Assembly: GCA_945834545.1 (NCBI GenBank)
Contig: CAMAHO010000149.1
Span: 1-5,275 of the forward strand
Length of the DNA stretch: 5,275 bases
Direction: 5' to 3'
Source of the DNA: an uncultured Lachnospiraceae bacterium
GTDB lineage: Bacteria; Bacillota; Clostridia; Lachnospirales; Lachnospiraceae
This document shows positions 1-5,275 of the stretch, in pieces. The notes under the pieces are model-generated. The model saw only the letters and a program-made list of their open reading frames with translations, did not search any database and was not told the DNA's origin. The translations under genes and the position numbers were made by a program. Position 1 is the stretch's first letter; every line of letters begins with the position of its first letter.

Positions 1-13
1 GAAAGCATAAAGA

Positions 14-41
14 AAAGCCCACAGCCTAAACTGTGGACTTT
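14..41 (-). terminator. Intrinsic terminator for the esterase gene
   Basis: An inverted repeat pairs 14-24 with 31-41 around a 6-nt loop (25-30). The core CCACAG/CTGTGG is perfect and one mismatch lies at 18/37. Read on the minus strand, the stem runs into a T-rich stretch (TTTTCTTT, positions 16 down to 9), the usual form of a Rho-independent terminator. It lies about 90 nt past the esterase stop codon and is the first minus-strand terminator after it. Read on the plus strand the hairpin is not followed by a T-run, so it should act mainly on minus-strand transcripts. Confidence 0.7.
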
Positions 42-53
42 GTCTACACTCTG

Positions 54-83
54 AGAGGCTGAAGTTCAGCCTCTTTTTTCTTT
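54..83 (+). terminator. Intrinsic terminator for an off-window plus-strand gene
   Basis: GAGGCTGAA (55-63) and its exact reverse complement TTCAGCCTC (65-73) form a tight hairpin, followed on the plus strand by six T residues (74-79) and then CTTTCC. This is a strong Rho-independent terminator for rightward transcription. No plus-strand gene can be supported inside the window, so it most likely ends a gene whose stop codon lies left of position 1. Together with the minus-strand terminator at 14-41 it marks a convergent gene junction. Confidence 0.75.
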
Positions 84-129
84 CCTTTCATTAACTCCTA
101 AATTGGAATCCTATGCCCGTCACACTATT

Positions 130-1185
130 CTATTGAAACACCAACCTTGCAAAGTTATAGAATCCAAGATACCAGATTCCAAAGTCGTGGGTGCCGGGCT
201 TTTCCTGCCAGGTGAAATTCTCCCCATCCTTGATCTTCTCACTGAAGGCCGGCAGGGTCTTTGCTGCAGCAGATGCACTGGCATAGGCTATCTGGTCCTC
301 AGTACCGCACAAAGCATAGAAATAATCAATGGGATACTCATTTTCTGCAATCAGCTCTGCAACCTTGGTTGCGGGATACGAGGTAGGGGCCGAAGAAAAG
401 GCTCCAAACCAGCTGAAGGCATCCAGACATTCACACATACCAATATTGATGGTCTGCATTCCGCCCATAGATAAACCCGCCATAGCACGATGCTCTCTTG
501 CCTGAGACAAATCATAGCCGTCCTCACTGTATTCCGCATAGGTAGAATAGTGACTTTCGATGTAAGGAATCAGGTCATTTCGCAGTTCGTGTCCGTAAAG
601 GTAAAACAAGTCGTTGGTTTCCTCATGGGTACAAGCCATAGCCTTTCCATTTGGAGTGACAACGATAAACGGTTCAATGATTCCTTCACCAATCAGATTA
701 TCCATCACTCTCTTGATTCGGGAGTTACCATCCTTGTTAAGACCCCATTCATTTTCATTGCCTCCAATACCATGCATCAGATACATGACATTGTACTGCT
801 TTGTCTCGTCATAGCCGGCGGGAAGATATACATAAGCCTTCTTTTCCACCTCCGGACCATCTCCTGTATAGTCCTTTGCCATATAGGTAATAGCTTCTAC
901 GGTTCCGCACTCTCCTTCATAGGGAAGAACGATTTTGTTAGGAATCATATCCACTATACCTTCCTCCACCTCTATCTTAGGTTTCTCTTCTTTCTCCGGT
1001 TCCTCTGACGAGGCCTCTTCCACCTTTATCTCTTCTGTTTTCTCAATAGATTCTGTACTTTCCTCAACAGACACTTCACTCTCTGTGGAAGCATCAGAAG
1101 CAACCGACTCTGCAGCGTTTCCACATGCTGCGATTTGACCAATCATAAAGGTTGTCATTGTTAATGCTAACAGTTTTCTTTTCAT
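130..1185 (-). CDS. Secreted lipoprotein esterase, CE1/esterase D-like alpha/beta hydrolase
   Basis: A 351-residue protein predicted to hydrolyse ester bonds, most likely acetyl or feruloyl esters on plant polysaccharide, outside the cell. Residues 1-20 form a lipoprotein signal peptide with lipobox I-A-A-C (Cys21 would be lipidated). Residues 22-80 are a low-complexity Ser/Glu/Ala linker that would hold the enzyme away from the membrane. From about residue 95 comes a putative-esterase (PF00756-type) alpha/beta hydrolase domain: YVYLPAGYD near 118, the oxyanion-region HGIGG at 138-142, the nucleophile elbow G-L-S-M-G with Ser239, a likely acid at Asp297 in CGTEDQ, and the catalytic His333 in GTHDF. 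All triad positions are present, so it looks active. I start it at the ATG at 1185 because AAGGAG lies 6 nt upstream; an in-frame TTG at 1200 would put that ribosome binding site inside the gene. It appears monocistronic, with its own promoter and terminator. Substrate is inferred from family only; a general carboxylesterase or S-formylglutathione-type role is possible but does not fit secretion. Confidence 0.88.
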   Translation of the reverse strand: MKRKLLALTMTTFMIGQIAACGNAAESVASDASTESEVSVEESTESIEKTEEIKVEEASSEEPEKEEKPKIEVEEGIVDMIPNKIVLPYEGECGTVEAITYMAKDYTGDGPEVEKKAYVYLPAGYDETKQYNVMYLMHGIGGNENEWGLNKDGNSRIKRVMDNLIGEGIIEPFIVVTPNGKAMACTHEETNDLFYLYGHELRNDLIPYIESHYSTYAEYSEDGYDLSQAREHRAMAGLSMGGMQTINIGMCECLDAFSWFGAFSSAPTSYPATKVAELIAENEYPIDYFYALCGTEDQIAYASASAAAKTLPAFSEKIKDGENFTWQEKPGTHDFGIWYLGFYNFARLVFQ

Positions 1186-1191
1186 TTTCTT

Positions 1192-1197
1192 CTCCTT
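1192..1197 (-). promoter_or_regulatory. Ribosome binding site fixing the esterase start
   Basis: The minus strand reads AAGGAG at 1197-1192, then a 6-nt spacer, then ATG at 1185-1183. This spacing is ideal and selects the ATG start over the in-frame TTG at 1200, which overlaps the site itself. The chosen start also gives a compact signal peptide beginning MKRKLL. Confidence 0.85.
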
Positions 1198-1203
1198 CAA
1201 CGC

Positions 1204-1219
1204 ATGATAAAACTATCAT
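1204..1219. repeat. Inverted repeat overlapping the esterase -10 region
   Basis: ATGATA (1204-1209) and TATCAT (1214-1219) are perfect inverted arms around AAAC. The right arm overlaps the predicted -10 hexamer and the left arm covers the expected transcription start. A repressor binding here would block initiation, so it is a candidate operator. It is short and AT-rich and could arise by chance, and no regulator gene for it is visible. Confidence 0.4.
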
Positions 1220-1243
1220 ATACTCAATGCCCACATAAATCAA
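1215..1243 (-). promoter_or_regulatory. Predicted sigma-A promoter of the esterase gene
   Basis: On the minus strand a -35 element TTGATT (1243-1238) is separated by exactly 17 bp from a -10 element TATGAT (1220-1215), which matches five of six consensus bases. Transcription would start near 1208, giving a leader of roughly 23 nt that keeps the AAGGAG ribosome binding site. The -35 begins immediately after the hairpin that follows the kinase gene, a compact terminator-promoter junction. This supports the esterase as its own transcription unit. Confidence 0.65.
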
Positions 1244-1244
1244 T

Positions 1245-1270
1245 AGGGACGAGGTACTATCCCCGTCCCT
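1245..1270 (-). terminator. GC-rich hairpin directly after the histidine kinase gene
   Basis: The minus-strand RNA would fold AGGGACGGGG against CCTCGTCCCT as a 10-bp stem with one G-U pair and a 6-nt loop (1255-1260). The hairpin begins one base after the kinase stop codon. It is in the right place to end the three-gene operon, but the sequence after the stem (ATTGATTTATG) is only a weak U-tract, so termination may be incomplete. The arms share AGGGAC(R)(R)RG with a second palindrome at 5218-5256, so it may instead be, or also be, a dispersed repeat element. Confidence 0.6.
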
Positions 1271-1271
1271 T

Positions 1272-2582
1272 TCAAATCAAAATCGTTATCTTGGTGCCCT
1301 TTCCAACCTGGCTTTCCAGAGTTATTTTCCCGTCATGCAGCTCAATGATATGCTTGACAATGGCTAGTCCTAAACCGGTGCCGCCGGTCTCTCTGGAGCG
1401 GCTTTTGTCCACCCTGTAAAAGCGCTCAAAGACCCGATTCACATCTTCCTTTGGGATACCGATTCCGGTGTCCTCCACCACAAGCCTCGCCTGGTTATCC
1501 CGATGTGACACACATACCTCTACCTTACCGCCATTCACATTGTACCGGATGGCGTTTTGAATCAGATTGTCCAATAGCTCCACCAGCATTCCCCTGTTGG
1601 ACAAAACCGGTGTGGTTGTGCCGGATAAGGATAAGGTTACATTCTTGCGTTTTGCCATATCCTGCAACAGCTCCACTCTTTCCGCTGCCACCTCATACAT
1701 ATCCTCTGACCGAAATTCCGTCTTTGCCTCACTGCTATCCAGCTCGGAAAGCCGAATGATGTCATTGATCAGGTTTACCAGTCTGTCCGCGTTTTTCCGG
1801 ATATCTCCGGCAAATTTCACCTGGGTGTCGTGGTCTATCATTTCATTCTCAATGAGCTCAGCATAACCGGAAATCGCTGTAAGAGGGGTCTTAAGCTCAT
1901 GGGACACATTGGCTGTGAAATCCTGCCTGCTTTTTGCGAAGGACAGGATGTCCTCGTGCTGCTCTCTAATTCTGTGAACAAAAGGCAGAAGCTCCTTATA
2001 AACCGATTCGCTCTGGAGGTTTTCCATGTTGTCTGCCATTTCTGAAATGGGTTGCACTAATTGACTGGTCAGGTAATGACTAAGGACCACACAGAGGATT
2101 AAGATTACGCATAGCACGAATATCATATACGGAATCACCTCCATAAAGACACTGAGCATGCTTCTGGCCTCTGTGGAAACTCGAAGCACGGTGCCATCCT
2201 CCAGTAAAATCGCCTGATAGAAGGTCTTCATATTCATGGTATCTGATTTTCTCACAGATTCCCCTACGCCGGTTTGAAAGGCTTCCTGGATTTCTGGTCG
2301 ATTCAGATGATTCTCCATCTCATTTGTCACAACATCATTGTCATACAGGACGCTTCCATCGGCAGAAATCAAGGTGATTCTAAGCTCCGGATCATTAAAG
2401 TCCCCTTCCCCTGCTGCCAGTCTGGAGATACCGTTGGCTGCCAGCACCTTTGCTGTAGTCTTTAAATCCTTCTTTACCTGTCCCTGAAATAAGCTGTAGC
2501 AGACCAAAATGATACTGATAAGGGTTAACACTGTTGAAAACAACGATACCATTACAAGATTCCAATTGATTTTCTGTTTCAT
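1272..2582 (-). CDS. phoR: Sensor histidine kinase, PhoR-like
   Basis: A 436-residue membrane kinase that would autophosphorylate on histidine and pass the phosphate to the adjacent response regulator. It has a first membrane segment near residues 8-32, an extracytoplasmic sensor region of about 115 residues (33-147, with RITLISADGSVLYDN, a PAS/Cache-like strand pattern), and a second membrane segment near 148-170. A short HAMP-like linker follows, then a HisKA domain with FTANVSHELKTPLT and phospho-acceptor His228. The ATP-binding domain has an N box (Asn343 in LLDNLIQNAIRYN), G1 box DTGIG at 371-375, F box FERFYRVD at 385-392 and G2 box GGTGLGLAIVK at 400-410. All catalytic boxes are intact. 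Unlike E. coli or B. subtilis PhoR, there is no room for a cytoplasmic PAS domain between the membrane and HisKA. It starts at ATG 2582 behind an AAGGAAGGA-type ribosome binding site. The name rests on its place beside a PhoB-class regulator, a phosphate transporter and Pho boxes; the ligand is not proven. Confidence 0.88.
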   Translation of the reverse strand: MKQKINWNLVMVSLFSTVLTLISIILVCYSLFQGQVKKDLKTTAKVLAANGISRLAAGEGDFNDPELRITLISADGSVLYDNDVVTNEMENHLNRPEIQEAFQTGVGESVRKSDTMNMKTFYQAILLEDGTVLRVSTEARSMLSVFMEVIPYMIFVLCVILILCVVLSHYLTSQLVQPISEMADNMENLQSESVYKELLPFVHRIREQHEDILSFAKSRQDFTANVSHELKTPLTAISGYAELIENEMIDHDTQVKFAGDIRKNADRLVNLINDIIRLSELDSSEAKTEFRSEDMYEVAAERVELLQDMAKRKNVTLSLSGTTTPVLSNRGMLVELLDNLIQNAIRYNVNGGKVEVCVSHRDNQARLVVEDTGIGIPKEDVNRVFERFYRVDKSRSRETGGTGLGLAIVKHIIELHDGKITLESQVGKGTKITILI

Positions 2583-2596
2583 AGAGTCCTTCCTTC

Positions 2597-2618
2597 TAGC
2601 CTTGCTTTTTCAAAGCTA
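2597..2618 (-). other. Hairpin in the leader of the histidine kinase gene
   Basis: The minus strand reads TAGCTTTG, loop AAAAAG, CAAGGCTA: an 8-bp stem with one G-U pair. It lies just ahead of the kinase ribosome binding site, in the 86-nt gap between regulator and kinase. No T-run follows, so it is not a terminator. It could stabilise the message end or tune kinase translation relative to the regulator. In the rest of the gap (2619-2668) I see no convincing promoter. Confidence 0.35.
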
Positions 2619-2668
2619 CCATATTGGAATAGTGAACACCACAAGAATATACAAAAGTTTGATACTAT

Positions 2669-3337
2669 CTACTCTATCACATAACCGACATTACGAACCG
2701 TTTTTATGTATTCTCCCGCTGTTCCCAGTTTTTGACGCAGGGTCTTAATATGCATATCCACCGTGCGGGTCTCCCCTTCGTAGTCCGTTCCCCACACCCT
2801 CTCCATAATCTGGTCCCTGGAGAGTACATTTCCTTTGTTGATAATCAAATACTTGAGCAGCTCATATTCCTTATAGGTCACATTTATCGGTTCCCCGGAA
2901 ACACTCAGGCTGTGACGGATATTGTTGATTTCAATCTCATGAAACAGCAGCTTTTCCTCCTGCTCCACGGTGGTTCTGCGCAAAAGTGCCTTCACTCTGG
3001 AGATGAGCTCCATAACGGAAAAGGGCTTCTTCAGATAATCATCCGCCCCGTTTTCGATTCCCCGTACCAAATCCATTTCAGCCGTTTTTGCCGTCACCAT
3101 AATCACCGGAAGTCGTCTTGTCTCCGGTCTGTTTCGCAGCTTCTTGATGATCTCATTTCCATTCTCATCAGGAAGCATCACATCCAGCACAATCAGGTCC
3201 GGAAGCAGCTCCTCCAGCTTGGCATAGAAGGTCTTGGCATTTCCGAAGCTTAAGACCTCGTGCCCTGCAGTCTTCAGGGAAACGGCTTCTATCTCCTGAA
3301 TGCTCTCATCATCTTCAACAATATAGATCAATGCCAT
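2669..3337 (-). CDS. phoP: OmpR/PhoB-family response regulator, PhoP-like
   Basis: A 222-residue cytoplasmic transcription factor activated by phosphorylation. Residues 1-120 are a receiver domain with the acidic pocket Glu8/Asp9, phospho-acceptor Asp52 (in DLIVLDVMLPDENG), the switch Thr82 and Lys104 before Pro105. These positions match those of E. coli PhoB shifted by one. Residues about 128-222 form an OmpR-type winged helix, seen in INVTYKEYELLKYLI, the recognition-helix region RTVDMHIKTLRQKL and the terminal wing VRNVGYVIE. It begins three bases after the transporter stop codon and precedes the kinase by 86 nt, so it is the middle gene of the operon. Its likely targets include the Pho-box array at 5177-5218, which would make it an activator of its own operon. 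Length and motifs are typical. Assignment to PhoP rather than another OmpR-class regulator rests on context and the Pho boxes. Confidence 0.92.
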   Translation of the reverse strand: MALIYIVEDDESIQEIEAVSLKTAGHEVLSFGNAKTFYAKLEELLPDLIVLDVMLPDENGNEIIKKLRNRPETRRLPVIMVTAKTAEMDLVRGIENGADDYLKKPFSVMELISRVKALLRRTTVEQEEKLLFHEIEINNIRHSLSVSGEPINVTYKEYELLKYLIINKGNVLSRDQIMERVWGTDYEGETRTVDMHIKTLRQKLGTAGEYIKTVRNVGYVIE

Positions 3338-3340
3338 ATG

Positions 3341-5131
3341 CTACTCCTCCTTACCCTTATTCTTTAAGGAAAACATTTCAGAATATACTTTCACCCGCTC
3401 ATAGAACCAGGGGCTCTTTTTCATATGGTCCTCCATATATTCATGGGTATCAAAGCTCCCACTATTCACTTGTATCATACAAACGGCGATATTGGAACAA
3501 TGATCTGCAATTCTCTCCAGATTTGTTATAATATCCTCCAAAATAATTCCTAATTCGATGGTACACTTTCCGTTTCTTAGTCTGTCAATGTGTCGCTGTC
3601 TCAAAGTGACATTTAAGCTGTCTATGACCTCCTCCAAGGGCTCTATCTCCCTGGCTAAATCCAGATTGTCCTCCAGATACGCCTGGCTTGTCATGTTCAC
3701 TATCTGATACACACCCTCCACCAAAACGCCAAGTTCCTTTTTGGCCTTGTTGGAAAATGTCAGGTTCTGGTTTAAAAGCTCCTCCAGGGAGATACAGATT
3801 TCTACCGCTCTGTCTGAGATTCGTTCCATATCACTGGTGCAGTGCAGCATAATGGAAAGCTCCCTGCTGTCTGGCCCTGACAGGGGAGCTGCCCCCAGCC
3901 GTACCAGATAGGTACCCAGAATATCCTCGTAGGTATCAATCAGCTTTTCCAGGCTTCTCACATCCCTAGCCGCCTCTGCTCTATACTCCTGAAACAAGGA
4001 CAACGCCTTCAGGATACATTCTCTGGTGGAAAAGCAAAAGGCTTTCGTAGCCTCCTTGGACAGCTCACAGGCAAAGGCCGGCTGATTCAAGAATCTCTCG
4101 TCCAGGGCTGTAAACTCCTGAGGCAACTCTCTTTTTTCGGTATGCGCCTTGGTATTCTCCGGCACAGAGAGTATGGAAAGCTTGACCAGCATATTGGACA
4201 AGGGATACATGACAATCGCTGAGCCAATGTTAAATAGGCTATGAATGATTGCAACATCCACAGCTCCCGCTGAGGTTTGTAAAAAGGTGAACGGTGCTAT
4301 GGCATGTATACCATAAAAGAGAATCATAAACAAAAGAGTTCCCAGGAGATTAAAATACAAATGAATCATAGATGCTCGTCTGGCATTCTTATTTGCTCCC
4401 ACAGAGGACAGGAGTGCCGTCACACAGGTTCCGATATTCTGTCCCATGATAATCGGAATCGCCGTAGCATAGGTGACAGAGCCGGAAATACAAAGTGCCT
4501 GCAGGATACCCACAGAAGCGGAGGAGCTTTGAATAACCGCAGTCAGAACCGCTCCCATTGCCATTCCCAGAAAGGGATTGGAAAACATGGTCAAGATGCT
4601 GCAGAACCTTTCATTATTTGCCAAGGGCTTTACTGCCCCTGACATGGTCTCCATGCCAAACATTAAAATGGCAAAGCCCAGAAAGATTGTTGCAATGTTT
4701 TTCTTTTTGGAATCCTCCTTTGCCGTCATATACAGAAGGATACCCAATAACGCCAATAAAGGCGAAAAGGTACTTGGTTTGCATAATTTCACCAGTACAC
4801 TTTCGCCTGATAAGCCTGAAAGGGACAACAGCCAAGAAGTGATCGTTGTACCTACATTTGCACCCATAATCACTCCCACAGCCTGTCCCAGCTGCATAAT
4901 TCCCGAATTGACAAAGCCAACGACCATAACCGTAGTCGCCGACGAGCTCTGAATCACAGCAGTAACAAAGACCCCAAGCACCACTGCCTTCCATTTCCTG
5001 GAGGTTAATTTCTGAAGCAATAGCTCCAGCTTTCCCCCTGATACACTAGCCAGCCCATCTCCCATCAGGCTCATTCCATATAGGAAAAATGCCAGTCCTC
5101 CAAACATGGTGAAGATTCCAAAAATGTCCAT
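3341..5131 (-). CDS. Na+/phosphate cotransporter family protein with C-terminal PhoU-like domain
   Basis: A 596-residue inner-membrane protein predicted to move inorganic phosphate with sodium. The membrane part (residues 1 to about 320, roughly eight to nine hydrophobic segments) contains two internal repeats of the Na/Pi-cotransporter (PF02690) fold: TAVIQSSSA with QSSS at 61-64, followed by GANVGTTIT at 90-98, and TAVIQSSSA again with QSSS at 201-204, followed by GQNIGTCVT at 230-238. The QSSS repeats are the family hallmark in NptA and SLC34 proteins. Residues about 350-555 form a helical PhoU-like domain with metal-binding-type ExxxD motifs in MERISDRAVEI (436-440) and LERIADHCSN (539-543). 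The layout resembles E. coli YjbB and the NptA/PhoU fusions common in Firmicutes. The start at ATG 5131 follows a GAGGT site 7 nt upstream. It is the first gene of the operon with the PhoP/PhoR pair, and Pho boxes precede it, which suggests induction under phosphate limitation and favours import. YjbB-like proteins can export phosphate, so direction is not settled by sequence. Confidence 0.92.
   Translation of the reverse strand: MDIFGIFTMFGGLAFFLYGMSLMGDGLASVSGGKLELLLQKLTSRKWKAVVLGVFVTAVIQSSSATTVMVVGFVNSGIMQLGQAVGVIMGANVGTTITSWLLSLSGLSGESVLVKLCKPSTFSPLLALLGILLYMTAKEDSKKKNIATIFLGFAILMFGMETMSGAVKPLANNERFCSILTMFSNPFLGMAMGAVLTAVIQSSSASVGILQALCISGSVTYATAIPIIMGQNIGTCVTALLSSVGANKNARRASMIHLYFNLLGTLLFMILFYGIHAIAPFTFLQTSAGAVDVAIIHSLFNIGSAIVMYPLSNMLVKLSILSVPENTKAHTEKRELPQEFTALDERFLNQPAFACELSKEATKAFCFSTRECILKALSLFQEYRAEAARDVRSLEKLIDTYEDILGTYLVRLGAAPLSGPDSRELSIMLHCTSDMERISDRAVEICISLEELLNQNLTFSNKAKKELGVLVEGVYQIVNMTSQAYLEDNLDLAREIEPLEEVIDSLNVTLRQRHIDRLRNGKCTIELGIILEDIITNLERIADHCSNIAVCMIQVNSGSFDTHEYMEDHMKKSPWFYERVKVYSEMFSLKNKGKEE
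3346..3352 (-). promoter_or_regulatory. Ribosome binding site of the regulator, inside the transporter gene
   Basis: AAGGAGG on the minus strand lies 8 nt ahead of the regulator ATG. It is made from the last sense codons of the transporter (Lys-Glu-Glu, then TAG). Ribosomes ending the transporter would sit on this site, so the two genes are probably translationally coupled, supporting a single message. Confidence 0.85.
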
Positions 5132-5161
5132 TTGTTTTACCTCATTCTTTAGTATATCCCC

Positions 5162-5167
5162 ATACTA
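5162..5167 (-). promoter_or_regulatory. Candidate -10 element of the transporter-phoP-phoR operon
   Basis: The minus strand carries TAGTAT here (4 of 6 consensus bases). A start near 5155 would give a leader of about 24 nt containing the GAGGT ribosome binding site. No good -35 hexamer is found at the proper distance; the nearest Pho octamer takes that place, as in PhoP-activated promoters of B. subtilis. A second hexamer, TATACT at 5156-5151, matches the consensus better but would start the message almost at the ribosome binding site, so I prefer the upstream one. Confidence 0.45.
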
Positions 5168-5176
5168 GTAAAGAAA

Positions 5177-5218
5177 TGTAAAATCAAGGAATGGAGTTTT
5201 GTAAAATCTGTGTAAAAT
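5177..5218 (-). promoter_or_regulatory. Pho-box array (predicted PhoP binding region)
   Basis: The octamer ATTTTACA occurs three times in identical form on the minus strand (5184-5177, 5207-5200, 5218-5211). The outer two boxes are 11 nt apart, and the third is 23 nt further, about two helical turns. A weaker copy, CTTTACT, lies at 5173-5167, another 10 nt on. B. subtilis PhoP binds TTAACA-like hexamers repeated about every 11 bp on one face of the helix; TTTACA fits that pattern. Relative to a start near 5155 the boxes lie at about -22, -45 and -56, where PhoP-activated promoters carry them. The slot between the first and second box is degenerate. Confidence 0.72.
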
Positions 5219-5256
5219 TAGGGACAGAGATGAGCAGCAAAAAACTCCGTCCCTAA
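5218..5256 (-). repeat. GGGAC palindrome upstream of the phosphate operon
   Basis: TTAGGGACAGAG (5218-5229) and CTCCGTCCCTAA (5245-5256) are inverted arms around a 15-nt loop with an A6 run. As minus-strand RNA the one mismatch becomes a G-U pair, giving a continuous 12-bp stem followed by TTTTACA. It could terminate a minus-strand gene lying right of the window. The arms also match those of the hairpin at 1245-1270, so a dispersed REP-like element is an alternative. It abuts the distal Pho octamer by one base. Positions 5257-5275 show nothing I can identify. Confidence 0.6.
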
Positions 5257-5275
5257 TGCACCCTATCGTCTGTCA

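Noticed and set aside
490..1008. Open plus-strand frame of 172 codons opposite the esterase
   Set aside because: It lies antisense to a gene with a complete catalytic triad and lipobox, has no recognisable domain and no good ribosome binding site.
1186..1200. TTG start at 1200 giving a 356-residue esterase
   Set aside because: The TTG lies immediately upstream of AAGGAG, which would then be coding; the ATG at 1185 has ideal spacing and gives a normal signal peptide.
2619..2668. Promoter for the kinase gene (TTGTAT-17-TATTCC or TTGTGG-15-TATGGT)
   Set aside because: Both pairs match the consensus poorly, and context favours a single operon message.
2732..3253. Open plus-strand frame of 173 codons opposite the response regulator
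   Set aside because: It is antisense to a clear receiver/winged-helix gene; its His- and Leu-rich composition is typical of a shadow frame.
4614..4994. Minus-strand frame of 126 codons inside the transporter gene
   Set aside because: It is an alternative reading frame within the membrane domain of the transporter, which carries the QSSS family motifs in the main frame.
5151..5156. TATACT as the -10 element of the phosphate operon
   Set aside because: Transcription would begin only about 13 nt before the start codon, at the ribosome binding site; the TAGTAT at 5162-5167 fits better, though this is not certain.
1..5275. CRISPR array, tRNA or rRNA gene, insertion sequence or integrase
   Set aside because: I saw no regularly spaced repeat-spacer pattern, no RNA gene and no transposase or recombinase coding region on either strand.

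Overview
The window looks like chromosomal DNA from a Gram-positive anaerobe of the Clostridia, most likely Lachnospiraceae-like. This is an inference from strong AAGGAGG-type ribosome binding sites, moderate GC content, a diacylglycerol lipoprotein signal on a Ser/Glu-rich surface esterase, and protein styles typical of that group. All four genes I can support lie on the minus strand, so transcription runs from right to left.

Layout from right to left in transcription order. (1) Positions 5132-5275 are an upstream control region. It holds a GGGAC palindrome, three identical ATTTTACA octamers phased like a PhoP 'Pho box' array, and a probable -10 element. (2) Positions 3341-5131 encode a Na+/phosphate cotransporter-family membrane protein with two QSSS repeats and a C-terminal PhoU-like domain. 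(3) Positions 2669-3337 encode an OmpR/PhoB-class response regulator whose ribosome binding site lies inside the last codons of the transporter. (4) Positions 1272-2582 encode a membrane sensor histidine kinase. A GC-rich hairpin starts directly after the kinase stop codon. (5) Positions 130-1185 encode a secreted lipoprotein esterase of the carbohydrate esterase 1/esterase D type, with its own sigma-A-like promoter. (6) Positions 1-90 carry two oppositely directed intrinsic terminators, which suggests a convergent plus-strand gene just outside the left edge.

Reading of the whole: the transporter, regulator and kinase form a self-contained phosphate-response operon. PhoR-like kinase and PhoP-like regulator would sense phosphate limitation. 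PhoP-P would bind the Pho boxes ahead of the transporter gene and so raise expression of the transporter and of its own two-component system. No pst or phoU gene is in view. The only PhoU-like module is fused to the transporter, and the kinase has no room for a cytoplasmic PAS domain, so the signalling route may differ from the E. coli Pst/PhoU/PhoR model. The esterase appears to be a separate unit, though the weak U-tract of the hairpin ahead of it leaves room for read-through from the phosphate operon.
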